DNA of 64,000 nt from Acidobacteriota bacterium (GCA_016718135.1 JADKEF010000001.1:710514-774513), one strand, 5' to 3'. Counted from the first letter of the stretch, positions 25,806-34,759 are shown. Notes: generated from the letters alone by a model not told the origin. Numbers and translations are program-made.

Positions 25806-26708
25806 TTAACTGAAAGTCCCCAAGTACCAAACGATCATCCGCTCGCCAAATAGCATCGCGACCATCGCACCGATCCCGAGGAAGATACCGAAGGGGATTT
25901 GGGCTTGGAAGTCTTTGTCCTTTGAACGCATTACAACAAACGCCCCGGCGATAGCTCCGGTGAAGGCACCGACGAATATAGTAAGCAGGGTAAGACGCCA
26001 GCCGAGTAAGGCTCCGATTCCAAGCAGCAGTTTCACATCACCTAGGCCCATAGCATCGACGCCGCGTAGTGCTTTCCAGATTGCACCGACCAGCCACAGC
26101 GAGCCTCCGCCGATCAATGCCCCGAAAAGTGCCCCAACCAGCGAAACGGCCCAAGCCGGCCAGCCGTGATACAGAGTGAGATACGAGATCGGGCCATAGG
26201 TCGTGTCGGAGAAATAATTGCCTTCAAACACGAGGGGAAATACGATGCGAACGACCAGGGCGATGATGAACATCGGATAGGTGATCACGTTCGGTAAAAT
26301 CATATGTTCCGCGTCGATAAATACAAGGGAGATCATCGTTGCGGCAAACGCCAGAGCAACGCCAAGATATGGCGTGAATCCGATCTGCCAATAGACCAAT
26401 ACGAATACCAACGCCGTAAGCAGCTCAACTGCCGGATAGCGCCACGCGATCGGTTCCTTGCATTTACGGCATTTGCCGCCAAGGATCAGCCAACTGAGGA
26501 CGGGAATATTGTCGTAGGGTTTGATAGCGGATTTGCAGTTCGGACATGCGGAATTTGGCATCACGACGGACAGCTCATTTGGAACGCGGTAGATCACCAC
26601 ATTCAAAAAGCTACCGATCGCCGCCCCCAACACGAACACAAACACGTAGGCAAATATCTCAGGCACGCCCAAAACCGCCTCTAACGAAGTCGCTAATATC
26701 ATCTGCAT
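25806..26708 (-). CDS. pilD: Prepilin peptidase / leader-peptide methylase (PilD type)
   Basis: Bitopic inner-membrane aspartic protease that cleaves and N-methylates type IV pilin or type II secretion pseudopilin precursors. The N-terminal methylase domain shows GSFLNVVIYRVP and the zinc-type CPNCKSAIKPYDNIPVLSW and CRKC pairs (residues 55-95). The protease Asp pairs lie in VFIDAEHMILPN and MGLGDVKLL (GxGD motif). The 300-residue length is normal. ATG 26702 (MILATS) is an equally likely start two codons in. No pilus genes are adjacent. Confidence 0.93.
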   Translation of the reverse strand: MQMILATSLEAVLGVPEIFAYVFVFVLGAAIGSFLNVVIYRVPNELSVVMPNSACPNCKSAIKPYDNIPVLSWLILGGKCRKCKEPIAWRYPAVELLTALVFVLVYWQIGFTPYLGVALAFAATMISLVFIDAEHMILPNVITYPMFIIALVVRIVFPLVFEGNYFSDTTYGPISYLTLYHGWPAWAVSLVGALFGALIGGGSLWLVGAIWKALRGVDAMGLGDVKLLLGIGALLGWRLTLLTIFVGAFTGAIAGAFVVMRSKDKDFQAQIPFGIFLGIGAMVAMLFGERMIVWYLGTFS

Positions 26709-26719
26709 TAGTTGTTTTT

Positions 26720-26746
26720 GTCAGAACCAACTGCGTAAGCAAGCGG
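26720..26746 (+). repeat. Partial copy of the GTCAGAACC repeat
   Basis: Starts with the same GTCAGAACC and CTGCG blocks as the repeats at 9363, 9452 and 41849 but diverges after that. It lies just upstream of the prepilin peptidase start, in an 858-bp stretch (26709-27566) without any convincing gene. Confidence 0.45.
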
Positions 26747-27160
26747 AAAATCCGCCGACAACATAATACCACACCACTTTTCCGCCTCGGCAGGCTTTTT
26801 CGCATCAAACTCAGGCCCCGGACCTTAGCGACCGGCGTGAGCGTCCCACCGTTCCACACATTCCCCACATCGGTAAACACTGCCTTTTCTACTTTTGGGT
26901 GCCGCATCGTAGGTCCTCTCATTCGCTCCGTTGTCCCACTGTCCTTCTGCCCAACGGCTACCGCATAGATAAATACTGCCGCTTGTCCGGTCTCCAACGT
27001 CGGTACGAGGCTAGCAGAAAAGTTCATTTGTGGACAACAACGATCCGCCGCTGACATAGTATTTCGCCGATAATGTCAATTTCCACCGATATCTTCTTTT
27101 AAAAGGACAGAGCCCGGTCGGTTAGGACCAGGCTCAGATAGGGTAGGACAACTGTAGGAA

Positions 27161-27279
27161 CGCTCGGAAGGTGTAAGAGCACAGCGGCGTGGCAATGCTC
27201 CAGTGAGGCAGTGGCGAAGGGTCTTGACTAACTTCATCAAGCTTGCCACTGTTCTATAGGCACACGCCGTGCCAGAGCG
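27161..27279. ncRNA. Candidate structured RNA of nested helices, family unknown
   Basis: Four helices nest around one axis: 27161-27165 with 27275-27279 (CGCTC/GAGCG), 27184-27191 with 27263-27270 (GCGGCGTG/CACGCCGT), 27209-27215 with 27245-27251 (CAGTGGC/GCCACTG) and 27223-27227 with 27237-27241 (CTTGA/TCAAG). No frame codes a recognisable protein here. It lacks tmRNA, SRP and RNase P signatures. A further hairpin (GAGCC..GGCTC) lies at 27105-27133. The strand and ends are unknown; the fold is by eye only. Confidence 0.45.
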
Positions 27280-27566
27280 AGAGTCTCCTTCACTCGTTCA
27301 GCACAATCCCCACAAACCTATATAGACACTGGGTTTGAACAGTTTTCATACCACAGACCGTTTCCGCAAGGCATACCGTTTTGCGTACCTCATAACGCTT
27401 TTTGACAGAATCGGACACTTTTAAGTGACATTTTCTGGAAGAGGTAAGGGATTAATACTTTGGCGGCAGTCTAAAAAGGATCTTTGGTGCGCTATCAGAC
27501 AAACATTGCCGTCGAGCATCGGCATAATTGTCCAGTGCGATCATTTGGATCTAAGGAGATTGAACC

Positions 27567-27683
27567 ATGAATAATCTTTTTCGCGGAGCTTTAGCGGGTG
27601 CGGCAGCATGGAAATTCGGCGGCGGCATTATCTCTACGATATTTATATTTATCTTAGTGTTTTGGCTTTTGGGTAAGTGCTAG
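27567..27683 (+). CDS. Very small single-helix membrane protein, 38 residues
   Basis: ATG 27567 is preceded by TAAGGAG at a 7-8 nt spacing. The peptide begins MNNLFRGALAGAAAWKFGGG and continues as a hydrophobic helix (IISTIFIFILVFWLLG) ending KC. A bidirectional terminator follows within 20 bp. The good ribosome-binding site, the hydrophobic helix and the terminator together argue for a real gene; the function is unknown. Confidence 0.65.
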   Translation: MNNLFRGALAGAAAWKFGGGIISTIFIFILVFWLLGKC

Positions 27684-27698
27684 TCGCTTTTACCCATT

Positions 27699-27737
27699 AA
27701 AAAAGGCCGAACGTTACAGCGTTCAGCCCTTTCTTTT
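27699..27737. terminator. Bidirectional terminator between the small membrane protein and tldE
   Basis: Arms GGCCGAACG and CGTTCAGCC pair over nine positions with one mismatch; an A run lies on the left and TTTCTTTTT on the right, so it can end transcripts from both sides. Confidence 0.8.
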
Positions 27738-27758
27738 TGCACATCGATCGTACTGCGA

Positions 27759-29102
27759 TCAAACAGCTTCGCTCTGCGAAGTGAAGTTAAACTCCTTGAC
27801 CTTGATCGTTGGAAGCAATGAACCTCCGCCGCCCTCCCCAGCCCCGACGCGTTCGGGTTTGCTCATGGCGAGAATATTGCCGGGGCCGAGCATTTTGGTC
27901 ATTGATTGGTTAAAGCGGAAATTTCGCACGGGATACGCGATCTTTCCGTTCTCGATCATCCAGACGCCATCGCGTGTGAGGCCGGTGGAACTTGCGGTAC
28001 GGGCATCTGTGCCGCGAATGTACCAGAATCGTCCGACGAGAATGCCTTTTGCGGTAGATTTGATCATTTCCTCGATCGTCTGCGTTCCCGCGGTCGATTC
28101 GAGGATCATGTTGACCGGGCCGGGTGTCGGCTCTTTTCCTTTCTGCTTGGCCCAGAAGCGATTGTAGGTTAAAGTCTCGACCACGCCTTTCTCGACGAGA
28201 GTGACTCGCTGAGATGGGATTCCGCCTTGAGCACTCTGAGATCCGGGAAGCTCGGGATGCCACGGATCGCTGTAGATCCGAACCATTTCATCGAACATCT
28301 TTTCCCCCAACCGCGTCTTGCCACCGGGCAGCGAGAGCACGCTACGGCCTTCCTCAGCATTGCGAGCATTAAATGTACCCGCGAAACTACCAATGAGATC
28401 TGCGACGCCTTGCGGCTCGAGGATGACGGTATAGACTCCGGGATCGATCGTTCGGGCATTGCGGCCTTCCAGGCATTTACGAATCGATTCGGTTGCTATG
28501 CGTCTCGTGTCGAGCTTGGCGATGTCGTTATGGCTGCGCAGGAAATAGCCAGAACTCTGGCCGTCCTGCGTGCGAGCCGTCACTGACAGACCGACGCCCG
28601 TTGAGCGTTCGAATTCGAAATTGCCATTCTTTGTCGCCGACCCGCCCGCCTGTGAAATCGCAGAGTGGAATCCGGCTCCGATCACGTTATTCTTCTCGCA
28701 CATCGAGATAACTTCGCCGATCTGCCTAGCTCGGTCGGTTAACGAGAGATTTTCGGTCGCCTTGAAATAGCTGTTGACCGACTTGTATATCTGCTTTCCG
28801 AGAGTCGGCATATATTCGCGGTCTACCAGTGCCGTGCGGGCGATCGTCTCGGCACGCTCGACCATCAACTTGAGACTGGCATCGTCGAGATCGTTGGTCG
28901 ATGCGGAGCCTCGTTTGCCGCCGATCCAGACGGTGACGTTTGCGTTTCGCCCCTCGGTAGTGCCGCTAGTGAGCACGTTGTTACCTGCAAAACGGAGGTG
29001 CGATTGCTTGTTGCTGTTCACGCTCGCCGACGCGTCGTCTGCCTTGACCATCGAGAGGATCTTTTCGGTGAGTGTTTTAACTTCCTGTTCGTTGAGCGGC
29101 AT
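27759..29102 (-). CDS. TldE/PmbA-like metalloprotease subunit
   Basis: Non-catalytic partner of TldD in a heterodimeric peptidase that degrades or matures unfolded peptides. The 447-residue protein has the TldD/PmbA N-terminal fold (SHLRFAGNNVLTSG, TVWIGGKRGSAS) and the C-terminal domain (LIGSFAGTFNARNAEEGRS, RFNQSMTKMLGPGNILAM). No HExxxH motif is present, as expected for the TldE side. The ATG at 29102 overlaps the tldD stop codon (TAATG), so the two are translationally coupled; the longer frame upstream would lie within tldD. It has no signal peptide. Confidence 0.88.
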   Translation of the reverse strand: MPLNEQEVKTLTEKILSMVKADDASASVNSNKQSHLRFAGNNVLTSGTTEGRNANVTVWIGGKRGSASTNDLDDASLKLMVERAETIARTALVDREYMPTLGKQIYKSVNSYFKATENLSLTDRARQIGEVISMCEKNNVIGAGFHSAISQAGGSATKNGNFEFERSTGVGLSVTARTQDGQSSGYFLRSHNDIAKLDTRRIATESIRKCLEGRNARTIDPGVYTVILEPQGVADLIGSFAGTFNARNAEEGRSVLSLPGGKTRLGEKMFDEMVRIYSDPWHPELPGSQSAQGGIPSQRVTLVEKGVVETLTYNRFWAKQKGKEPTPGPVNMILESTAGTQTIEEMIKSTAKGILVGRFWYIRGTDARTASSTGLTRDGVWMIENGKIAYPVRNFRFNQSMTKMLGPGNILAMSKPERVGAGEGGGGSLLPTIKVKEFNFTSQSEAV

Positions 29103-30703
29103 TATTCGTGATCCTCCATCGCTCCTGCACTCGGTCCCGAGGCGGTGTTCAATACGTTGATATTGCGAAATCTTGCCGGCGGACAACCGTGCGAAACCGA
29201 ATTTGACTGGCCTGGCTCGCCCTTGCCGTCGTTTGGAGAACCAGGCATTTCATAAGTTGCCTGGCCACCGAGGCCGTCAAGTGCTCCCCAAAAATCCGTG
29301 GTTTTTGACTGATACGCAACATCCTTGAGCATCCCGACGACCTTGCCGCCTTTGATCTCCCAGAATGTCTGGCCGCCGAACTGAAAATTGTAACGTTGCT
29401 GATCGATCGAGTAACTTCCTCGGCCAAAAATGAGGATGCCTTTGTCTACGCCGCTGATCAGGTCGTCTTGTGATACGTTTTCCTTCGCTGGTTGGAGCGA
29501 AACATTCGGCATTCGCGGAAACGGAACGCTGCCCCAGCTGTCGGCGTGAAGACACCCGTACGATTTGTTGTGTCCAACTATCTTTGCGGTATCGCGGGTA
29601 GTTTGCCAATCGACGAAAATGCCATTCTTAACAATATCCCAACTCTGGCCGGGAACAGCCTCATCATCAAAACCGACCGTCGCCATTCCTTGCGGCTGAG
29701 TGCGGTCGGCGACAAAATTTACCATCTTCGATCCGAACTGCAACTTACCGGTTTTGTCGGGTGTCAGAAAACTCGTCCCAGCATAATTCGCTTCCCACAG
29801 CATGGCCCGGTCAAGTTCGGTCGAATGGCCGACGGATTCGTGGATAGTCAGGAACAGATGAGATGGATGAAGGACGAGGTCGTATTTCCCGGGTGTTACT
29901 GCTTTCGCCGTAAGCTTCATCACAGCGTGTTCGGCCGCAGTCTTTGCCTCGGCCGCCCAGTCGTGCTTGGTCATGTACTCAAAGCCGATCTGCTGCGCCT
30001 GGCGTAACGAATTGACTGCCTGAAAATCGCCGCTCGCCCGGTCAACGGCGGTGACTGAAAAGCTTGGATTCGTACGAATAATATATTGATCGATCCGCGA
30101 TCCGTCGCTCGTCGCCAGGTATTTCTGCTCATTAACGGACGAGAGATTTGAGGTAACAAAGCTCACACCTTTTACGCCGAGAGCGGCCTCGTTTATCTTG
30201 AGCAGCATCGCGGTCTTTTCGTCTGAAGGCACATCGAAAGGGTCGCGGTCGAATGAGCTCTTCCAGGTCGCTGTGACCTTTGGTGTCGGAACGAGCTCGA
30301 TCTTTTTACGTTGGATCGCGGAGTTTGCCCTGGCAATCGCGGCTGCCTCGGTCGTCACGCGTTTGACCTCGTCAGCGGTCACGATCGGGCTTCCGGCAAA
30401 GCCCCAAGTGCCATTGATCAGCACGCGAACGCCGAAGCCGAAATTCTGGCCGCTCGATACATTGAGCACCTGACGCTCGCGGGTCGAGACGTTTTCCATG
30501 CGGTAGCGACTAATGCGTATGTCGGCGTACGACGCACCGAGCTTTTTAGCGGTCGCCAATGCAACATCAGCAAGTGCGTCTTTATTCACCTCAATAAAAG
30601 CCACAGTCATCGCCTGTGCCTCATACACCCAAGACGGCAATATCGCGGCGGTGCCGAGAGCGAGAGTCGTAGCCTTTAGAAAATCACGACGAGAAAAGTC
30701 CAT
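29102..30703 (-). CDS. tldD: TldD-like metalloprotease with twin-arginine signal
   Basis: Catalytic subunit of the TldD/TldE peptidase. A twin-arginine signal is visible at the N-terminus (SRRDFLKATTLALGTAAILP), so the protein is probably exported folded. The metal site HESVGH (HExxxH) lies at residues 288-293, with SYGCLHADSWGS and the C-terminal GGQTFWEIKGGKVVG blocks typical of TldD. The 533-residue length is slightly above the family's usual 480 because of the signal. TldE, coded directly downstream, lacks an obvious signal and might be carried out as a complex. Confidence 0.9.
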   Translation of the reverse strand: MDFSRRDFLKATTLALGTAAILPSWVYEAQAMTVAFIEVNKDALADVALATAKKLGASYADIRISRYRMENVSTRERQVLNVSSGQNFGFGVRVLINGTWGFAGSPIVTADEVKRVTTEAAAIARANSAIQRKKIELVPTPKVTATWKSSFDRDPFDVPSDEKTAMLLKINEAALGVKGVSFVTSNLSSVNEQKYLATSDGSRIDQYIIRTNPSFSVTAVDRASGDFQAVNSLRQAQQIGFEYMTKHDWAAEAKTAAEHAVMKLTAKAVTPGKYDLVLHPSHLFLTIHESVGHSTELDRAMLWEANYAGTSFLTPDKTGKLQFGSKMVNFVADRTQPQGMATVGFDDEAVPGQSWDIVKNGIFVDWQTTRDTAKIVGHNKSYGCLHADSWGSVPFPRMPNVSLQPAKENVSQDDLISGVDKGILIFGRGSYSIDQQRYNFQFGGQTFWEIKGGKVVGMLKDVAYQSKTTDFWGALDGLGGQATYEMPGSPNDGKGEPGQSNSVSHGCPPARFRNINVLNTASGPSAGAMEDHE

Positions 30704-30836
30704 GTTTCCCTCACTAGAACAAATTTGAAATATCGGAGCGGCTTTAGTTTATTTGTGCGGATCGTGACTGTCAAGAAATATGGCGGATTGACGATGTTTG
30801 CCTTGTTTCAGGCATTTTATGCGCCGTTGAAGAACC

Positions 30837-31244
30837 TCACGCAAAGACGCAAAGGAACGGAAAGACGAAAAATAGAGGCTTAGACTTTGGCTTCTTCAGC
30901 CACGGCAACGGATTGTGAGCTTTTGGACCCGGTTTTTCGTAGGCCTTACGCGGGTTTAGGATGATCGAGCGGAGCGTTACCTGACGACTGCGGGCATCGG
31001 CTGCAGTGCTGGCTTCGTAGTCGAACGAGAAGGTGAAGTTACCTGTCGAGAGTTTCTTACAATCGTCATCGGAGAGATGAAAGCAGAATGCATCGGCATA
31101 GATGCCGAGGCTTTCATCGCAGTGGCCGATCGGTTCTGTGGCAACGTCGGCTAGATAAACGGGTACGCTCTCGAGGTGTTCGCAGCGGGCGTAGAGATCT
31201 CCGAGAACGTGTCGGCGCGATATAGAGAGCGGTGAATATTTCAT
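30837..31244 (-). CDS. Hypothetical protein with repeat-derived C-terminus
   Basis: About 135 residues from ATG 31244 (MKYSPLSISRRHVLGDLY), with no signal peptide. The central part (ESLGIYADAFCFHLSDDDC) looks like a normal soluble domain; I do not recognise it. The last residues (PFLCVFA) are coded by CTTTGCGTCTTTGCGTGA, a simple sequence often seen as intergenic debris, so the C-terminus may be read into a repeat. Confidence that the gene is real is moderate. Confidence 0.6.
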   Translation of the reverse strand: MKYSPLSISRRHVLGDLYARCEHLESVPVYLADVATEPIGHCDESLGIYADAFCFHLSDDDCKKLSTGNFTFSFDYEASTAADARSRQVTLRSIILNPRKAYEKPGPKAHNPLPWLKKPKSKPLFFVFPFLCVFA

Positions 31245-31273
31245 ATCGATAACAAAGAACAAAATAAAGGGAT

Positions 31274-31299
31274 GCCTTCGCGCTTTCGCGGCGTAAGGC
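31274..31299 (-). terminator. Probable terminator of the RRM gene
   Basis: GCCTTCGCG and CGCGGCGTAAGGC can pair as two short helices around a TTT loop; on the minus strand the stem is followed by a T-rich stretch (CCCTTTATTTTG). Confidence 0.5.
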
Positions 31300-31334
31300 A
31301 CCCCTGATGTACTAATACAAACCCGAAGGCTCAA

Positions 31335-31709
31335 TTACCAACGGTTGCCACCGCCGCCGCCGCCGTAACCGCCGCCGCTGCCGCCGCGACCACCGCCGCC
31401 GCCATAACCACCACCGCCGCTGCGTCCACGACCACCGCCGCCACCGCCACCTGGACGATCGCCCTGTGGTTTAGCTTCGTTGACCTTGAGTTCGCGACCG
31501 TCAACTTCTTTTCCGTTGAGCTGTGCGATAGCTGCTTCGCCGTCTTCCTGGTTTGCCATTTCGACAAATCCGAAGCCGCGCGAACGACCGGTTTCGCGGT
31601 CTTCGATGATGTTTGCTGATTCGACCGTACCGACTGCTCCGAAGAGGTCATTGAGGTCCTGATTTGATGTCTGGAAAGAGATGTTTCCTACGTAAAGTTT
31701 CATTGTCAT
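31335..31709 (-). CDS. Glycine-rich RNA-recognition-motif (RRM) protein
   Basis: A 124-residue single-RRM protein that binds RNA, of the type induced by cold in several bacteria. RNP2 is LYVGNI (residues 5-10) and RNP1 is RGFGFVEM (residues about 44-51). The C-terminal 40 residues are almost entirely Gly with Arg and Tyr (GGGGYGGGGGRGG). The 259-bp leader upstream to 31968 contains no gene and could carry thermo-regulatory structure, though I see no defined element in it. Confidence 0.92.
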   Translation of the reverse strand: MTMKLYVGNISFQTSNQDLNDLFGAVGTVESANIIEDRETGRSRGFGFVEMANQEDGEAAIAQLNGKEVDGRELKVNEAKPQGDRPGGGGGGGRGRSGGGGYGGGGGRGGSGGGYGGGGGGNRW

Positions 31710-31968
31710 TACATTTACCTTTCCCGATATGACGGGAATTTCTAAAGAAGTGCAGAATCTGTTTTATTAACCGAAAGGTAAATGAAACGGGACTCTTGGA
31801 TACTCAAAAATACTGAGAGCTACTTCTGCTACTGATCCGGGCCTGCTCTCAAACTTATCCAAAAACCGTTAAAGACGAAGCGCCACGACCATAGTCGAAG
31901 CGAGAGAAGGATTAACAGATAAGATTGTGACGGTAAATGCTTGGAAAAGCAAGAGGAAAATTGAGGAT

Positions 31969-32682
31969 TTACTTTTTGAGGAAAGCAACGAACTCAGCTT
32001 CATTCCGCGTCAGCCCTTCAAATCGAGCAACGATTTCGTCGTCGGGGGTAACGATCGCGTAAAGCGGCAAGGCAACCGTCCCAAAACGAGCCTCCTGCAT
32101 CCGCTGAAACCCCTCATACGGCTCGCCTTCACCGTCGGTAAAGAGCTTGACGCGGACAAACTTCGAGAGCTCGGCATTGACCGCTGGCTTAGGAAACATA
32201 TTCGCTTCCATCCAACGACAATTCGTGCACGTGTAGCCCGTGTAATCGATAAATATACGCTTGTTCTCCGCCTTTGCGGTTTTGAGGGCGGCCTCGTAAT
32301 CGTTGGTTATCCATACGAGTTCGCCGTTGGCAGTTTGTCCACCGCCGGAAGTGGACGCGGCAACTTGCTTCATCGGTGGCAGGAACGACTCGATCTCACC
32401 GAGGCGGCTGCCGAAAAGGCCGGTGAGCAGATAAAAGGCCATTGTGCCAAAGAGAAATGCGTTCAACACGCGGACGAGGCCGATGCGTTGATTCTCCGAG
32501 TCGTGGGCGAATTTGAATAGGCCGAGCAGATATAAAAAGATCAAGATAGACAGAGCGATCCATCCGGCGATCACAACCTCTCTCGTAAAAATGCCCCAGC
32601 CCCAGACGAGATCAACATTGGACAAGAACTTCAATGCCGCTCCGACCTCAAGGAAGCCCATCACAACCTTGACCGAATTCAT
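31969..32682 (-). CDS. DsbD C-terminal part: membrane helices plus thioredoxin-like gamma domain (split gene)
   Basis: A 237-residue protein that is the natural continuation of the upstream DsbD reading: it begins MNSVKVVMGFLEVGAALKF, which in intact DsbD follows the sixth membrane helix, then has two more helices and a thioredoxin-fold domain with YTCTNC (Cys152 and Cys155). The gamma domain passes electrons from the membrane part to the periplasmic alpha domain. Its ATG overlaps the preceding stop codon (ATGA), so it could be made by coupled reinitiation. A 4-bp loss in GGATGGATG would also create this break. Confidence 0.87.
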   Translation of the reverse strand: MNSVKVVMGFLEVGAALKFLSNVDLVWGWGIFTREVVIAGWIALSILIFLYLLGLFKFAHDSENQRIGLVRVLNAFLFGTMAFYLLTGLFGSRLGEIESFLPPMKQVAASTSGGGQTANGELVWITNDYEAALKTAKAENKRIFIDYTGYTCTNCRWMEANMFPKPAVNAELSKFVRVKLFTDGEGEPYEGFQRMQEARFGTVALPLYAIVTPDDEIVARFEGLTRNEAEFVAFLKK

Positions 32683-33965
32683 CCAGCTACCGGATCGCGG
32701 AAGGAATTGAGCAGATTCGGAGCAAGAGCCAATATGAAAAACGGCAGAGCGAATACGCTCGAAAACGCGAGCATACCAACGACCGGATAGAACAGGTCGC
32801 CATTTGCCGCCGAGACTAGGATCGTACCGACCAGCGGTGCCGTGCAGGTAAATGATGTCAGCGAGAACGTTAACCCCATCAACAGAAGTCCGACGACCTT
32901 TCCAGATTCTTTGGAACGCGTAAAGCCGTCAAGCTTGGTCAAAACGCTCGCCGGAACGCCAAGATTGTAAGCACCGAGCAAGCTGAACGCGAATGCCAAA
33001 AAGATACCGGTGATGAGAAGATTTATGTATGGATTCGCCGCAAAGCGATTGATACCGGCCGCCCCAAAGATCACTGCCAGCAAGATCCCAAGAAGTGTAA
33101 ATGTCAGGACGATGCCGAGGGCATAAATTCCTGCATCGCGGATCGAGCCGAGCCGTGTGTCAGAACCGTGTTTTGTAAAATACGATACAGTGATCGGGAT
33201 CATCGGGAACACGCACGGAGTAAGGAGCGACAAAGCCCCAAATGTGATCGCCAGCCAAATGAATCCCCAGATCGGTTGATTCTTGATATCGCTCTCGGCC
33301 GGGCGAACAACTCCGGCCACGTTGCTATTACTATTGGAATTACTCTCAAATATAGTCACGCCGGGGACGCTTGAGTTGGAATCTTCGGTCGGCGTCGGTG
33401 AGGCGGACGGCGAACCTGTAGGCGTCGAAGTTGGCGTTCCGGTCGGCGTCGAAGTTGGTGAACCAGTAGGCGACGCAGAGGCTTTCGCAGCGGAGACGGT
33501 AACAGACGCAGTCAACTTTGCGGTTCTTGGCGGCAAACAGACAGTGTCGTTGCAAACCTGATAGCGAAAATTAATGTTGAGAGTGTGAGCCCCTTCGGCA
33601 GCGTCCGCGTTTACGGTAAAGGGAACCGAGAACGCCGGGCTTCCGGTATACGTCTCAGTGTTGATCTGAAAATTCGGATCCATCGCGACCTTTGGTCGCG
33701 GCCCCGACGGAGAACCTACCTTAAACGGCCCGTCACCAACGGTGATCCTCGTCGGTATAGGCCCGCCGGCCCCTTGCGTGATCGAGTACATCTTCCACGG
33801 AGCGTCGATGCTCGCGGTTATTCGGGCCGTGCCTTTGCCGCCAGCCGGAACCGTCGACGGAGCAACGGTCATAGTGACGTTGACCGGATTCTGCCCAAGC
33901 GTGGCCAGAGCCGAGACACACACGAACACCGCAAGAAAAATGAATTTCGCTAAATTAGATCGCAT
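32679..33965 (-). CDS. DsbD N-terminal part: alpha domain plus membrane beta domain (split gene)
   Basis: Thiol:disulfide interchange protein that carries reducing power from cytoplasmic thioredoxin to the periplasm. A signal peptide leads to the alpha domain with redox Cys138 and Cys143 (YQVCNDTVCLPP), a Pro/Ser/Thr linker of repeated TPTGSP units (residues about 165-200), and six membrane helices holding LTPCVFPMIPIT and SFTCTAPLVG, the two membrane cysteines. It stops at FRDPVAG, exactly where intact DsbD goes on to the last helices and the gamma domain, now coded by the overlapping gene at 31969-32682. Confidence 0.9.
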   Translation of the reverse strand: MRSNLAKFIFLAVFVCVSALATLGQNPVNVTMTVAPSTVPAGGKGTARITASIDAPWKMYSITQGAGGPIPTRITVGDGPFKVGSPSGPRPKVAMDPNFQINTETYTGSPAFSVPFTVNADAAEGAHTLNINFRYQVCNDTVCLPPRTAKLTASVTVSAAKASASPTGSPTSTPTGTPTSTPTGSPSASPTPTEDSNSSVPGVTIFESNSNSNSNVAGVVRPAESDIKNQPIWGFIWLAITFGALSLLTPCVFPMIPITVSYFTKHGSDTRLGSIRDAGIYALGIVLTFTLLGILLAVIFGAAGINRFAANPYINLLITGIFLAFAFSLLGAYNLGVPASVLTKLDGFTRSKESGKVVGLLLMGLTFSLTSFTCTAPLVGTILVSAANGDLFYPVVGMLAFSSVFALPFFILALAPNLLNSFRDPVAG

Positions 33966-34019
33966 TCTCGAATATCAAAACTGATGACTCGCAACTGAAA
34001 ACTGGAAACTGTTGACTAA

Positions 34020-34565
34020 CTAGGGCTTTACCGCCATCGCGTCCGCGACGATCTTCTCCGTGTCATCTTTCTCGCCGAGGCGAGCAATGATCTTGCCGTC
34101 ACGACCGATAAGTATCTTCGTGGGCAGAACCTTGACACCGAAGTTGTTTACCGCGACCGGTAGCGACGTCGCCGAATTCCCCTGTGGCCAAGTGACGCCA
34201 CGTGTAGTGACTATCTGGACCGCACGCTTCGCCGCTTCCTTTGCGAAAGCCGGATCTGGGTCTTCGTCGCCGATCGTTTCCGCGTTCAGGCCGAGGATCT
34301 CGAAGCCGTCCGCCTTATATTTCTCGTGAATCTTTTTTAGTTTCGGGATGTCCGCGAGACATGGGCCGCACCATGTTGCCCAAAAATCTATAAGCACAAC
34401 TTTGCCTGCGAACTCCGAGAATTTGCGCTTCTTTCCGGCGAAGTCTGTAAAGTCAAAATCAGCCACGGCAGCATTTGCAGGGGGCGATTTCACGCTGTCA
34501 CTTTGCCCGAAGGCGAGCGTGTTTACAAACAGAATTGTTATTGCGAACAAAATTGCGAATCTCAT
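34020..34565 (-). CDS. TlpA/ResA-like periplasmic thioredoxin
   Basis: Membrane-targeted thiol-disulfide oxidoreductase, probably reduced by DsbD and acting on periplasmic proteins such as apocytochromes. Signal peptide (ILFAITILFVNTLAFG), then a thioredoxin fold with WCGPC (Cys66 and Cys69) and the cis-Pro region LPTKILI. ATG 34565 (MRFAIL) is preferred over the frame from 34589. It is the first gene of a tlpA-dsbD unit on the minus strand, with 54 nt between them. A broken paralog lies at 59850-60912. Confidence 0.92.
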   Translation of the reverse strand: MRFAILFAITILFVNTLAFGQSDSVKSPPANAAVADFDFTDFAGKKRKFSEFAGKVVLIDFWATWCGPCLADIPKLKKIHEKYKADGFEILGLNAETIGDEDPDPAFAKEAAKRAVQIVTTRGVTWPQGNSATSLPVAVNNFGVKVLPTKILIGRDGKIIARLGEKDDTEKIVADAMAVKP

Positions 34566-34759
34566 AAACACCGATCTTCCCAAAAGCACTATTCTAAGCC
34601 GCGAAACGTCGAAAACAAACTACGACGATTGTTTAGTACGCATATTTGATGCATTTAGATGTGAATTCGCCTGATTCATAAAACTTTTGTTGGCAAAGAT
34701 TTGTGTCCTGCTTTATCATAGTCCTGCTTAACACCAATATATTTCAGGGAAGTGAGAAA

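Noticed and set aside
26659..27057. 132-codon minus-strand frame overlapping the prepilin peptidase start
   Set aside because: It overlaps a well-supported gene, includes a dispersed repeat copy and matches no family.
27402..27427. Promoter and operator before the 38-residue protein (TTGACA at 27402, CACTT-TT-AAGTG)
   Set aside because: TTGACA has no acceptable -10 at normal spacing and the palindrome is short, so it is not listed as a feature.
31331..31651. 106-codon frame rich in Ala and Val antisense-shifted to the RRM gene
   Set aside because: It is a shadow of the Gly-rich RRM coding sequence; codon pattern and RNP motifs support the other frame.
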